Origin: Bacteroidales bacterium
GTDB lineage: Bacteria; Bacteroidota; Bacteroidia; Bacteroidales; UBA3824
DNA length: 37,325 nucleotides
Assembly: GCA_017651345.1 (NCBI GenBank)
Contig: JAGCDD010000072.1
Span: 1 to 37,325, forward strand
Direction of reading: 5' to 3'
Shown here: one piece after another, positions 11,480 to 22,000 of the stretch
Position numbering within the stretch: position 1 is the stretch's first letter
Layout of the letters: each line of letters begins with the position of its first letter
Made by a program: the position numbers and the translations under genes
Notes under the pieces: generated by a model
Database searches by the model: none
What the model was told of the DNA's origin: nothing
The model's input: the letters and a program-made list of their open reading frames with translations, nothing else

Positions 11480-11510
11480 CAAAGGTATAAAAGATAGATA
11501 AAACCGCAAA
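11480..11510 (-). promoter_or_regulatory. Bacteroidetes-type promoter of clpX-obgE
   Basis: On the minus strand TTTG (plus-strand 11507-11510) and TACCTTTG (plus-strand 11480-11487) are separated by exactly 19 bases, a full match to TTTG-N19-TAnnTTTG. It is 37 bases upstream of the clpX ATG. The rest of this intergenic stretch up to 11720 shows no gene and only weak inverted repeats, so I could not place a terminator for the large operon that ends at 11721. Confidence 0.8.
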
Positions 11511-11720
11511 ATTAATTTTTATAGCAACCTTTAGATTTTGCGTTTGGTCATCATTTGACAGAATGGTTCTTGCCGCACACATCATTAAAATAAAGCAATG
11601 CCCAGTTCGGCGATAGATGATGTATCACAGACAGCACTGTATAGCAACTTGTTAATATACTAAATCGGACTTGATTAATGAAAAATCGTGGTAGGTGTAG
11701 AATGTGATGTGGTGTTTTCA

Positions 11721-12104
11721 TTATTGTACAACAAATTTTTCTGTTACCGATGATGTTATTATATTTTTCCCAGGCAGACGATATGATACCTTGAAGGGGT
11801 AGTCACCGGGGGTGTAGGGTTTGGGTTCGTAGTAATTGTAAAAATCTTGATCGTGTCCAGATATGGTTTGTTTATTTAACATTTTTCTACCCACGATATC
11901 TTTTATGGCGCGTACATCCTGATCGCACTGATAAACAACATAATATCGAGCTATGCCCTCACCTGGCAATCCTGTAGGAGTGCCCGAATTGATTTCATTG
12001 TCGTTAAGCCTGTCGTGTTGAGCAAAATAGGCATTGAAAACAATCATAGCGTTATTTGGAGGGAAATTGTAATACCGTGTGTCTTTGTTCGAAAGCTGCG
12101 ATGC
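11721..12104 (-). pseudogene. C-terminal remnant of the giant exported protein, cut off by an in-frame TAA
   Basis: This stretch continues the frame of the gene at 12105-16169 without a shift. After the TAA at 12105-12107 come 127 sense codons and then a second TAA. The translation still aligns with the end of the paralogous lipoprotein at 25926-27461: Y-N-F-P-P-N-N-A matches V-K-Y-P-P-I-N-A shortly after the stop, and the endings Y-R-L-P-G-K-N-I-I-T and F-R-L-P-G-K-N-I-I-T are nearly identical. An ATG at 12047 could restart translation but lies in the middle of the homologous region, so I do not regard this as an independent gene. It is either a recent nonsense mutation, a read-through site or a sequencing error. 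Confidence 0.8.
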
Positions 12105-15100
12105 TTAGTACTCTTTGTAGGCATGAATAAAGATACTGTTTTTATACCATTCTGTTTGATCGAGAAGAGGTGTCATCACAATCATGTTATCTTTAGAGAA
12201 ACCCGTTTTACTGTCTAAATATTGGTATTCAAAGCCATCTGGAAATTCATCGGTAATGAGATTTCGTGTCATATTTTTTATTAAAGCATCACTACCAGAT
12301 ACAACCACATTGCCACTAAGTTTTAGGTATGCCACTTTTTCTTTAAAAGTATTAAACTTGCTGGTTCTAAAGCAGTACGAAGTAAGTTCTTTGGTTTCGA
12401 GGATGTCGAGTTCGCCTTCGGCTTCTATCTTGCGTTGGGTGATTTCATCAGATACCGAGGTTTCGGAGCGCGACACGTTGGCATCTATTTTAGCCTGCTC
12501 TTTGGGTATATTGAGCACCGACAAGCGGTATATCTCGTTTTTGCCAAACTGCAATCCACTAAGGTTGAAATCTATTTCGTATTTTGCCCCGTATTGCGAT
12601 ATTGTCTTTGAGGAGAATGTGATGTCTTTACCCTTACCGTCGAGGGTCTCTACCCTCACCCTCTGCATATAGCCTTCGGGTACGTCGGTGGTAAAGAGGT
12701 AAGAGTAATTTTCTTTTACCAATATGTATCCATCGTTCCACTCTTTGGGATAAAAATTGTATTGGCGCAGTTGCGGATATGCGCACAAGATATGCTCTGG
12801 CAATATGTGGTCGGGACGTTTTCCAGATGTAAAACGAACGGTTTTCTCCTCGGCATAGTCGCTGCCATCTTCGGTGTAAGTTACCCATCGTCCTGAACTC
12901 TTTTTCTGGAAAAGCACACGTGCGGATACAGTGTATGGTGTGGTGCTTTCAAATGCCTCTTCGGGGTCGAATGTGTACGAAAGACCATCGTCGCTCCTTA
13001 CTGATTTGCCCTCTACCTTGGTGCCGTCTTCTTTTTTCACGGTAAAATGGTCTAAAATAATACGGTAAGTGCCTTTCTCACCTCGGTTGTCTTCGATTGT
13101 CATCTCGGTTTCGGATGCCACGTTGAGCAGCAATTGCGGCGCGGCAAACACGCTTACATCTTTGTCGCCATTGCCAGGCGTTATCTGTGCTATCATATCC
13201 TCGCCAAGCAGCGGACCGCCTTTTACAGGCTCGCATTTGGTGCCACATTCAAAGTCGATATGGCACTTGCCTTTGATTAAGCCGCCGAGCACGCTGTAAC
13301 TACCTGTGATTATGCCTGTAAAATAAAACGGATTTGGTCCCATGCCTTTTAAGCATGTTCCGGCGTGCAGGGCTAATATGTCGAAGTTGCGTCTTTTGCC
13401 AAAAAGTTTTGCTTGTAGACCAACAGCTGCATCAAGATATGCCCAAATTTGCGCCTCGGCATACCATCCGTTGATACCAAGCGTACCTTCGCGACCTTTG
13501 CAGTAGGCGTTTTTGCCATAGTCGGCAAGCATAAACTCGCCGCCCGCACCAATGTCTAACTTAGCGTAAAACGGACCCACGGACGGTTTTAGATGAGTAT
13601 TGAAACCAAGACCGAAAGCTATCCCCTTGCCTGAGGATGGCATATCGTTGTGAATACGTCGCAAAAAATCGTCTTTTTGGGCGGCAGATAAGTCGCTGAG
13701 CACCTTGTCGGGCGGTGGCGGCAATTCGGGAAGACCGTTGCCAAGCATAAAGTAAGAGTCTAACTTAACAAAATCGAGCACTTTGACACCGCAACGATTG
13801 TCGGGTGTACCCATGTGCAGATACCAGTCGGAATCGCCGAACCTTGCCTTTGCCCACACGAGCATATCATTTGCTCCTGTACCTTTGATTATACCAGCAA
13901 TATTTAGGTAGGTTTTGAGATCCATATTGAATATCTTGCTGGTGTTGTCGTATTTCATCAGCACCGAAGCAGAGAGTATTCCGTCGCTACCGCCGTTGTC
14001 TTTTGGTTTTTCTTCCGACGGACGGTATTCTTGTTTTAGGTTGCCTACACCGCCAGCCTGTTCTTGTTGTTTTACACTCTCCATCATGCCTTCGCCAAGG
14101 CCACCCCATTTTTTGGGGTCGCGCATAAATGCCACGTCGCCCTTAAACTGCACATAGTTGAGCCCCCAATTATCGTTGAACTGCACTTCAAAGGTGGTTT
14201 TTGCATTGAGCGTGTTTTTTTGCGCCACATAAAAATTAGCATGGGCAAGAAATCCGAAACCCACTTTTTCATTGGGCACGTAGCAGATGCCGGAGATTGC
14301 CTTGCCAAAGGAATAGTCTTTTAAGGTTTGATCCATGTGGCGGTAAAGTCCACCGCCCAATCCCGAAACGCTTATACACGGCGGAATTGTAAAAATAGGA
14401 TCTGCCTCTAACAGCACGTCGGCAAGGAAATATCGGTTGCCATCTTTTTTGCCAAACACACCAACGGCATTGAGTCCATATTTGTTGAGCAGTTTAACGT
14501 CAAGGTCGCCACGGAAACCGTTGCCGTAGATTTCATCACCTTTCTTAATCTCTACCGAGCCGTCGATTGATAGTGTGTTTTCGGCTTTGTAATGCACCTC
14601 CGCCCGCGACAGTGCCACTTTTTTTATCTTGAATCTATCAAAGTCGCCTTCAAGTTTTAGACTGGCGGCACCGTTGAGCATTTCGTTTAGTTTTAGTTTT
14701 ATGGTAAATGCCAATGCCTCGTTTTCAAAGCCTATATCGTCGATTTCTAATTGAAAGCCACCTATCGAGGGCATCGACAGTTTTGAAACCGCCAACGACA
14801 TTACACCTGGCTTAAAATATGGTTTGCGGTTGCTAATCTCCATGCCTTCAAATTTAATGTCGGGCAAGGTTACTTTCATTTTTTCTAATTCGGTATTAAT
14901 CGAGAGAGTGCCGTCGGCGTGTATCAGCGGATAAAAACCCTCCTTGCCAACCGAAAGGTTGATATACGAAGATGGTTGCAATGTCAGGTTGGCGCCAAAC
15001 ACAGGAAAATCCAATGTGTCTTTGAGATTACAAGTAAAGTCAAACTGTTTAGAAATATCGTTGTAGCGTGCCACAAAATCCATTTTAGAGTTTTTGCCAA

Positions 15101-16169
15101 AAGGTGGAATATTGGCTATGCCGTAGAAACTTATGCTGTCGATTTTGTTTTTGGTGAGCGATAGGTTGGCGGCATCCGCCATTATCTGCCATTTTGTTGT
15201 GTCGATTTTTTGATGCTGAATGTTTTCTACAAAGGCAGTTAGCGTTATTCCATACTTGTCGATAATCAAACTTTGGCAGCCCACCTGTGTGCGAGAGTTG
15301 CCATTTTTGCAGAAACTTTCGGGCAGTGCCACCGCAATGGTTTTTGCCGAAAAACCCTCCCACAACTTTATCTCGGCGTTAGAATTGAAATATTTGTCGG
15401 GGAATCTTACCGATGCTGGCGTGCGGGTTTCGCTCTTGTCGAGCACAAGGTTGTTCATCGTGAAGACAAAGTCATCGAGCCCTTTGATACCAAAATTGAT
15501 ATCAGCATTGATTTCAAAGGTCAGGTCTTCAAACGATTCAAAAAATGTCTGTATATTAAACGACGGTGATTTGTCGGTGGGTTTAAAATTGCTGTCGTAT
15601 GCGATAATCTTGTCGGATGTAATGGCAACAGTAATATCGGCAAAAAACTGGGTGATGCCGTCGCAGTCAAATTCGCAGTACGAACCTTTGTTGAATGTAA
15701 GCCGGATGTTTTTCCCTATCGACACCGACCTCTGGGCAAGGAGTTCTATCTTAGTGGGCATCGCCGTGCCGCATTGTCCGCTGAGCGAGCAAGTGCCGCC
15801 AAATGCTATTGTGTCGTTTCCTATACCGATGGCTGTGGTGGCAGTAATCTTGGTAATGCCGTCGTCGCCGTGCTGTATATCCGAAAGCACCAAAGTATAT
15901 CTGCCCTCGCCAAGGCCGCACGGAAGCGGAAGTTCGCCGTTTGACAACACCTCTTGCAGGTTTTTGATATAGTTGCCAAGTTTTTTAACCTTGTTTGCCA
16001 TAGCAATAGCCGCCCTCACTCGCTTGGCGTTGGCGGTGTCGGACATTAGTTCTATGGCATCTTGCTCAATATTTTGGCTTTGCGCTTTTTGTGGCATCAT
16101 CCATAACGCGCATAACATTATCAGCAGTATCGCCGAATGTTTACAACTATAAGTTCTCATTGTTTTCAT
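12105..16169 (-). CDS. Giant exported protein of unknown function, prematurely terminated
   Basis: This 1354-aa protein begins with a Sec signal peptide that ends near A-Q-S-Q around residue 32. No known enzyme motif was recognised. Residues about 50-1000 are dominated by alternating beta-strand patterns, with a cysteine-rich stretch near residues 80-180. A charged Pro/Gly-rich linker lies near 700. Residues from about 1003 onward form an Ig-like plus C-terminal module that is homologous to the lipoprotein at 25926; for example Y-P-Q-L-R-Q-Y-N-F-Y-P-K-E-W matches Y-P-I-D-R-Q-L-N-Y-M-P-K-E-Y. The module is cut by TAA at codon 1355, and its continuation is still readable downstream. The start overlaps the barrel gene by 23 bases; an in-frame ATG three codons later is an alternative. 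It is the last gene of a five-gene exported-protein operon. Confidence 0.8.
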   Translation of the reverse strand: MKTMRTYSCKHSAILLIMLCALWMMPQKAQSQNIEQDAIELMSDTANAKRVRAAIAMANKVKKLGNYIKNLQEVLSNGELPLPCGLGEGRYTLVLSDIQHGDDGITKITATTAIGIGNDTIAFGGTCSLSGQCGTAMPTKIELLAQRSVSIGKNIRLTFNKGSYCEFDCDGITQFFADITVAITSDKIIAYDSNFKPTDKSPSFNIQTFFESFEDLTFEINADINFGIKGLDDFVFTMNNLVLDKSETRTPASVRFPDKYFNSNAEIKLWEGFSAKTIAVALPESFCKNGNSRTQVGCQSLIIDKYGITLTAFVENIQHQKIDTTKWQIMADAANLSLTKNKIDSISFYGIANIPPFGKNSKMDFVARYNDISKQFDFTCNLKDTLDFPVFGANLTLQPSSYINLSVGKEGFYPLIHADGTLSINTELEKMKVTLPDIKFEGMEISNRKPYFKPGVMSLAVSKLSMPSIGGFQLEIDDIGFENEALAFTIKLKLNEMLNGAASLKLEGDFDRFKIKKVALSRAEVHYKAENTLSIDGSVEIKKGDEIYGNGFRGDLDVKLLNKYGLNAVGVFGKKDGNRYFLADVLLEADPIFTIPPCISVSGLGGGLYRHMDQTLKDYSFGKAISGICYVPNEKVGFGFLAHANFYVAQKNTLNAKTTFEVQFNDNWGLNYVQFKGDVAFMRDPKKWGGLGEGMMESVKQQEQAGGVGNLKQEYRPSEEKPKDNGGSDGILSASVLMKYDNTSKIFNMDLKTYLNIAGIIKGTGANDMLVWAKARFGDSDWYLHMGTPDNRCGVKVLDFVKLDSYFMLGNGLPELPPPPDKVLSDLSAAQKDDFLRRIHNDMPSSGKGIAFGLGFNTHLKPSVGPFYAKLDIGAGGEFMLADYGKNAYCKGREGTLGINGWYAEAQIWAYLDAAVGLQAKLFGKRRNFDILALHAGTCLKGMGPNPFYFTGIITGSYSVLGGLIKGKCHIDFECGTKCEPVKGGPLLGEDMIAQITPGNGDKDVSVFAAPQLLLNVASETEMTIEDNRGEKGTYRIILDHFTVKKEDGTKVEGKSVRSDDGLSYTFDPEEAFESTTPYTVSARVLFQKKSSGRWVTYTEDGSDYAEEKTVRFTSGKRPDHILPEHILCAYPQLRQYNFYPKEWNDGYILVKENYSYLFTTDVPEGYMQRVRVETLDGKGKDITFSSKTISQYGAKYEIDFNLSGLQFGKNEIYRLSVLNIPKEQAKIDANVSRSETSVSDEITQRKIEAEGELDILETKELTSYCFRTSKFNTFKEKVAYLKLSGNVVVSGSDALIKNMTRNLITDEFPDGFEYQYLDSKTGFSKDNMIVMTPLLDQTEWYKNSIFIHAYKEY

Positions 16170-17895
16170 TGGTGTCTTTTCGTTTTATAGCAAATGTATA
16201 GGAATAGTTGAAATTTACGGTGCAGCGGTTTTTGAGTGTTGCCGCTACCGAGTTGTGTATATATGCCGCAGATAGCGATATATTATGCTTTTCAAAAAAG
16301 GTATACGCTGCCGAAAACCTCGCATTAACTATATACGACGATATAGTATCGTACATGGTATTTGCCAATGTACCGTCGAGCGAGAGGGTTAACGGATTTT
16401 TAAACCTTTGCGACACTCCCGCGCTCACTGTGGCTATATCCACTTTTTGCGCCGAGGTGTTGGTGCGGTTGAATCCGCCCCTAAGCGATAGTGTAGCACC
16501 GATATTGGTGAGCGACAAAGAGTATCCAGCGTTGGTGTTGAGTATTTTGGCTTTGGCGGAGAGTGTGTCGTAGCGTTGCTCTTCGTTGGTGGTCTGGTAG
16601 GTAAAGTCGGCTGTAATGGATTGCGACACCTGCTCCGACCCCCCAAGCGTGTACGAGAGCGACAGCATCGACGTGCTGCTTAGTTGCGAATAGTTGTTGG
16701 TGTCGAGGTCTTCAAACTGCGATGTCTGTATCAATTGACGGTAGTTGTCGCGGATGTTGATATAACTCTGGTCGTTGTTAAACGAAGCAGACATGTTTAG
16801 TTTTTGCGTAACATTGCCCGAAACATTAATAGAATACACCATATTTTTGTTGGTGGATAGTTTCTGATGCTTTACATTGTCGCGGCTAAAACCCGCATCG
16901 CCTGCCACTGCTATCCTGTCGGCTATCATTGTGCTGAATGTGGCTGTTATCTGCCTGAGGTCTTCGTTGAAATAGTAGCCTCCGAGTGTTTCGTAGTTGG
17001 GCGGCATATATTTGTAAGCCATACCTACCTGACTGTTGCCCAACGTATAATCCAAAGCAAAATTGTAGGCGTGAAACACAGATGTGTAGTTGAGCGACCC
17101 CCCTTGTTTTAATGGCTCGGTTTTCAGGCTGTCGGTTGAGTACTGACTCTTGATAACGCTGAATGCGTATTCGCCGCGGATATTGAGGTTGGGTATCAAT
17201 GTGGTGCCGGCTTCTATCGACGAGGCTACGTTTTCTTTGGCAGGGATGTACAATTCTGGATGGCTGTCGAACGATACTGTGTTGCTCTTGTCGCCTATGA
17301 ATATCACATTGCCCGCAAGTGTTACCTTATCAAAGTTGTGCCCTATTTTAAAACCTCCGCCCATACGTTTGTAGCCTATATCAAACTTGGTGGCAGCCGA
17401 ATCAGGGGCGCACGCCTTGCGCAAACGTCCGTAGAATGCAGCAATGTCCCAAACTTCGTTTTGATACGCCGCGCCTATGCCAAGAAAATCGTGCCCCGAG
17501 AGGGTGTATTGCGAAAATGTCAGGCTGTTGTAGCCAAGATAGAGCGTGTATCCTTTGTATGTGGGACTTAGCGAAAACCTATTAAACGGCAAAGCGGCAT
17601 TTTTGGTAAATGTATTGTCGGTGAATGCAAAACTTATCGGCACGCTCACTACGCCATAAACCGTGGTGGTGAGGTTGCCATTGAGGTAATAATAAAAACT
17701 ATTGTCGGCAAGGGTGGAATCGGTGATAAGTTCGTGAGTGGTGCTGGCAGAAAGCGAACCCGAGGCTTGTATGGGCTTGGCGTTCTTTATGGATTCAATA
17801 TCTTGGGCAGAGACAGTGAGAGCCGTTGATAATAGAATTATCAATGGGAATAACCAGTAGGCGGATATATTACGATTCGATATAAATCTATGCAT
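16147..17895 (-). CDS. Predicted outer-membrane beta-barrel protein
   Basis: This 582-aa protein has a signal peptide (cleavage near V-S-A-Q, residue 30). The rest alternates polar and aromatic/hydrophobic residues in strand-length blocks separated by Asn/Asp/Gly turns, as in Bacteroidetes outer-membrane barrels. The sequence approaches its end with a strand-like segment V-N-F-N-Y-S-Y-T-F-A-I followed by a short charged tail. No TonB-box plug domain was seen, so it is unlikely to be a SusC-type receptor, and it is much longer than PorP/SprF proteins. It sits between the secreted 369-aa protein and the giant protein and overlaps the latter by 23 bases. An export channel or surface anchor for the neighbouring proteins is a reasonable inference, not shown by sequence. 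Confidence 0.65.
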   Translation of the reverse strand: MHRFISNRNISAYWLFPLIILLSTALTVSAQDIESIKNAKPIQASGSLSASTTHELITDSTLADNSFYYYLNGNLTTTVYGVVSVPISFAFTDNTFTKNAALPFNRFSLSPTYKGYTLYLGYNSLTFSQYTLSGHDFLGIGAAYQNEVWDIAAFYGRLRKACAPDSAATKFDIGYKRMGGGFKIGHNFDKVTLAGNVIFIGDKSNTVSFDSHPELYIPAKENVASSIEAGTTLIPNLNIRGEYAFSVIKSQYSTDSLKTEPLKQGGSLNYTSVFHAYNFALDYTLGNSQVGMAYKYMPPNYETLGGYYFNEDLRQITATFSTMIADRIAVAGDAGFSRDNVKHQKLSTNKNMVYSINVSGNVTQKLNMSASFNNDQSYINIRDNYRQLIQTSQFEDLDTNNYSQLSSTSMLSLSYTLGGSEQVSQSITADFTYQTTNEEQRYDTLSAKAKILNTNAGYSLSLTNIGATLSLRGGFNRTNTSAQKVDIATVSAGVSQRFKNPLTLSLDGTLANTMYDTISSYIVNARFSAAYTFFEKHNISLSAAYIHNSVAATLKNRCTVNFNYSYTFAIKRKDTNENNENL

Positions 17896-17974
17896 CGTAT
17901 ATGATGTAATTATATAGTGTTCTACATTGTTTCTTGTTTGTAGGTAAGAATTGCTGTATATTTCTGAGCAAATT

Positions 17975-19084
17975 TTAGAATCTTATATTCGGATTAACTT
18001 CCAATTTGTCAATATTTTCTTCCATCCATTTGGCAACTTCTTCGCATTTGGGAAATAGCGAGATATCCCCATTGTTTATATATCTGTTTCCTTCAAAAGG
18101 TATTTCAATAGTAAAATAATGCCCCAATAGTAATAAATCCAAATTGCTCAACTTATAAAATGCACCATCCACTTCCTCTGAAACAAATTTTCCTTGTTTA
18201 TATGCTGAGATAAAACCACGACTACGACCTTCTATTCTTAACCCTTGTATCATTGCAACTTTACTCTTTGGAGAATTCAAATATGCTAATTCTTCATAAG
18301 CAAGAAACTTTTTAGATAAATTATCCTTAATTAATTCGTCCTCATAATATTTATTACCTAACCGAGCCAAATGAACCTTTAAACGACGGTTATTATTATG
18401 TGTTTCTAAATATTTCTCAATATATGGAACAGCCTCGTAAATATATAGCCAAGCACATAATTCCGATAGTATTTCTATATCGCAAGAAGGAGTTTTTAAA
18501 CTTTCTGAAAACTCAATCATTGATCTATGAATTAAACTATCCCTTGCATAAGATAAACTAACCTTAGATGTATCAATATGTTCAAAACGTATTAAATGGT
18601 CATCTGTATAATATGTTCTGTTGAAATATATTTCCTTAGTTGTTAAAACTTTAAGTTCTTTTTCAGAGTAAGGCTTATTGGATATTATATTTAGAATTTT
18701 AGCCTTGATTTTATTGTCTACATCGTCAGTCTTTATAAGCAAACTTCCTGAAAAGCCACCACTAAGTCGATATGTGTCCAAAAAAAGATGAAACGCTTTA
18801 TTTCTTATGCTTTTATCAATATGTGTCATATATACCCTTAGTAATTCTGAATAATCATGAAAATGATTATAGATAGCCGAATCAGTGTCGTATTTTGACA
18901 AATAGTCAAAACTTCTGCGTAATGCCTTTGCAGAAAAACCTTTTAGAGAATCTTCATTTTCTGATTGATATATTTTAATTTTCTGATTTAAAATGTCATA
19001 GATAAAAGTTTTTAATGTACCATCTTCTTGCCCTAAGGCGGTAAGTGGTGATACCAATAGTAAGATAAATAATATAGTCCTCAT
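17975..19084 (-). CDS. Secreted 369-aa protein of unknown function in an AT-rich patch
   Basis: The protein starts with a clear Sec signal peptide (M-R-T-I-L-F-I-L-L-L-V, cleavage near L-G-Q, residue 19). The mature part looks largely helical, with segments reminiscent of HEAT/ARM-type repeats, but I do not recognise the family. It begins only 8 bases after the stop of the two-peptidase gene and shares the low G+C content of that gene's 3' end, unlike the rest of the operon. A short, secreted, compositionally matching gene directly behind a probable effector domain is the layout expected of an immunity or chaperone partner. That role is inference. The 79-base gap before the barrel gene holds no recognisable promoter. 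Confidence 0.7.
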   Translation of the reverse strand: MRTILFILLLVSPLTALGQEDGTLKTFIYDILNQKIKIYQSENEDSLKGFSAKALRRSFDYLSKYDTDSAIYNHFHDYSELLRVYMTHIDKSIRNKAFHLFLDTYRLSGGFSGSLLIKTDDVDNKIKAKILNIISNKPYSEKELKVLTTKEIYFNRTYYTDDHLIRFEHIDTSKVSLSYARDSLIHRSMIEFSESLKTPSCDIEILSELCAWLYIYEAVPYIEKYLETHNNNRRLKVHLARLGNKYYEDELIKDNLSKKFLAYEELAYLNSPKSKVAMIQGLRIEGRSRGFISAYKQGKFVSEEVDGAFYKLSNLDLLLLGHYFTIEIPFEGNRYINNGDISLFPKCEEVAKWMEENIDKLEVNPNIRF

Positions 19085-19092
19085 GTCTTAAT

Positions 19093-22000
19093 TCATTTTA
19101 TTTTAGTATTTATTTTTCGCCATTGGAAATACCAAAAACGAGTCATATTTTTAGCACCGCTATAATCCATAAAATTATTGGTAATGTGTCCTTTCCCATC
19201 GCTTTTGCTTGGATCAGGTTTATATATATAATATGGCTTATCAAAAATATGAGTCAACCCAAAAGCATGTCCAACTTCATGAATACCAATTTGTACATCC
19301 AATGCATTTTTGGAAAGATAAACATCATGGAAAAATGATGTGTCAGTTGCACTTGGAGAATTACAAAAACCACTAAAACTATAAATAGCAGTAGGTGTTG
19401 TAACATAAAAAGAATCGATAGGAACCAAAAATAAGTAGTAATCGTCACCTTTATTAGTTCTGGTAATATGCAATGAATCTAATACAGTTTTTGGAAGATC
19501 TACAAACGAATTATTACTTTTATTCATACGATTAAGAAAATCGTTTTTAAACTGATAATGCATTATTTTTATATCAAAATTCACAAATGATTGATTATAT
19601 GAATTTTCATTAAACATAATAGACCCTTTATCAAAAAAATTTTCAGTTGGAAATTTTAAAATAGTATCACTAAGATAATAAATATGCAATTTTTTACTGA
19701 AATTGATATTTTGACATATTACACTTAATATTCCTATTGTATCATTGGCATTATCAATAGCATAGATCCATTCATAATCAGGTAAGATTTTACTTTTAAT
19801 TTCAATTGTCAAATTCGATGATTTTGTTTTTAAATTGGAATTAGATAAAGAATTTGTTTTATTAAGCGTCATGGACAGATCTGGCTTAGACGAAACAAAT
19901 TTGATTACAGCACTCGAATCATTCATAAACTCGTCTGCAACATTAACTGTCATTTTTAAAGAAACCAATGAGTTAGGCTGTATCGATAAGATTGAGGCAT
20001 ATCTAGTATTATCTAAAATTTTGTATTTATACTTATTATAATCAGAGACTAATCTAATTCTGCTTGCAGTTTCTAATACTGAACAAGCATTATCAAATCC
20101 AAATTCTCCTTTATAACTTGGCAAAGTATCAAATACTACTTCCGACTTTTTATAAATTATCAAGTCAACACTTGCTATCTCTTTGTTATTTACATTATTA
20201 ACTGTTATTTTGTTTGATGATTCTTTTGAGAAATCAATTGACACAGTAGAGGTTGGAGTATTGGTAGAATCGACACTCCAAATACCTGTTATCAAAGAAT
20301 CTCCCCTAAACAATTGCAAATCAAGGTTGCGCTTTCGTTGCACCACATACATCTCAGTTCCTGATTTTGCCTGTATATTTTGTATATTTGTTGTGTCCTT
20401 GATTTTGAAGACATACGGCAAGTTCTGTATGTCGATTTTCAACGAACCTAACAACAAGGTGTCTTTCCAATAAATTTTAAGTGTATCTTTTACTTCTTTA
20501 TCTATTGGCAATGAATACGATGACGTGTCTTGTGCGGTAGTGGAGTTGAACTGCCATGTGCATTTTATTGGTTTTTCACCTCTTACAAAAACGAGATGGA
20601 TTAAAGAATCTTTTTCCGTTGGCAACAACAAACTGTCGTTGCGGCTCAAATATTTATCCAATTCTTCTATTTTGATTTTATAATCATCATATTGATTGAT
20701 ACTTATAAAATATTTTGCAAGTAGTGAATCGTGTTGTAATATATATAAGGTATCCTTTTGTGGTAAGGAAATGTCTAATTTGAAGACATCTGATTTTTCT
20801 ACAACAGTGTTTCGATATTTCCAATCACAATTATAAACAGAATCTCCTTTAAGTAATTGTATTTCATAACTTTTACCTAAGTAAGACTCTATTTCAATAG
20901 ATTCATCTGATTTATACTTTGTATTAGTATCAGCGATTTTCAAGTAAAAGACTGTATCTGCCAATAAATCTTCCGCATCCTCTTCCTCAAACCTCCACTT
21001 GAATATCCTGTTAGGCGGATTCTGTAACTTGTCCCATTGGAAGTGCCAAAGCGTCAGCCCTTCGTTGTAGTCCATCAGGTTGTCGGTGCGTCCGCTGACC
21101 TGAGATTCGGGGAACGGGTGCTGTAAACTTGCTATTCCGTGGGCGAGTTCGTGGGCTATTGTGCGGTTGCCCGCACCGTAGTAGATGAAACCGAAGTTGT
21201 AACCGAGGGGATTGTAGCCTGCCACACCGTTGGTCTCCGCTCCGTCGGGGATGAAGAACAGGTAGTTGATGTCGGGCTGGATGCGAGAATCGTATGCCTG
21301 CAATACTCGTTTCTGGTCATCGTTGTAGCCTGAGAAACGGTTCTTGTCGCCGTGGGTGAAGGGGAAGAGATTTTTTATAGTCAGGGTGTCGGTGGAGATT
21401 TCAAAGGAATCTACGGCTTGTCTGAAAATATCGTTGAGTACTTTTTGTAATTGATTGATTTTCGGTAACTTTGCCTCGTTTACGCTAATTAATACCACCT
21501 TGTACGTCTTTTTCTGATAGGTATTCAAAAACAACTTTCCTATCTTCTTATCGCCTCGATAAGCATAAATATAGTTCGTATCGGCTTGGCTTACGCCGGT
21601 GAAGGTGAGTATGCGGTCTTTTATTGGGTATGTTACTCCGTATTTATCTTTAAATACTACCGAATCTTTTTCACGGTAGGTGTCGAATTCTACAATAACT
21701 TTGTCGTTCTTTCCACACTCCACACTTTTATAGCGGAAATCATAACTTCCTACCTGCGGATAATATTCTGATGATGAAAAAATTCCGTGGTCGCCGCTGC
21801 CGATGTGGTCGAAGGCGTAGGTTTGGGCGTCGTATTTTGAAAAGTTGATTTGCCATTGGGCGAGGGAGTCGGATTTGCGGTGGTACTCTTTTAATAATAC
21901 GGAGTTGCCGCCAGTGGCGTTGAACTCGGTTTTGCCCATCACCTGGCCTTTTTTGGTGAGGACGAGTTCTTCACCGTTTTTGCCTTGTATCAGGGTGTTT

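Noticed and set aside
11511-11720. A terminator or small RNA between the giant-protein operon and clpX
   Set aside because: Only weak, widely spaced inverted repeats (ACATCAT...ATGATGT) and no stem followed by a T-tract in the right orientation were seen.
11721-12047. Treating the 108-codon frame as an independent small gene
   Set aside because: It is in the same frame as the upstream giant gene, starts in the middle of a homologous module and has no promoter of its own.
12105-12107. Genetic recoding of TAA as a sense codon
   Set aside because: Other genes in the window, such as thiC, end normally at TAA, and no other interrupted frame was seen. A local mutation, read-through or sequencing error is simpler.
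15220-15972. A 250-codon plus-strand open frame opposite the giant exported protein
   Set aside because: The minus-strand frame has a signal peptide, operon context and a paralogue. The plus-strand product is Ser/Leu-rich and looks like an antisense shadow.
16147-17895. SusC/TonB-dependent receptor or PorP/SprF
   Set aside because: No plug domain, TonB box or SusD partner; the length does not fit PorP/SprF, and there are no glycan-degrading enzymes nearby.
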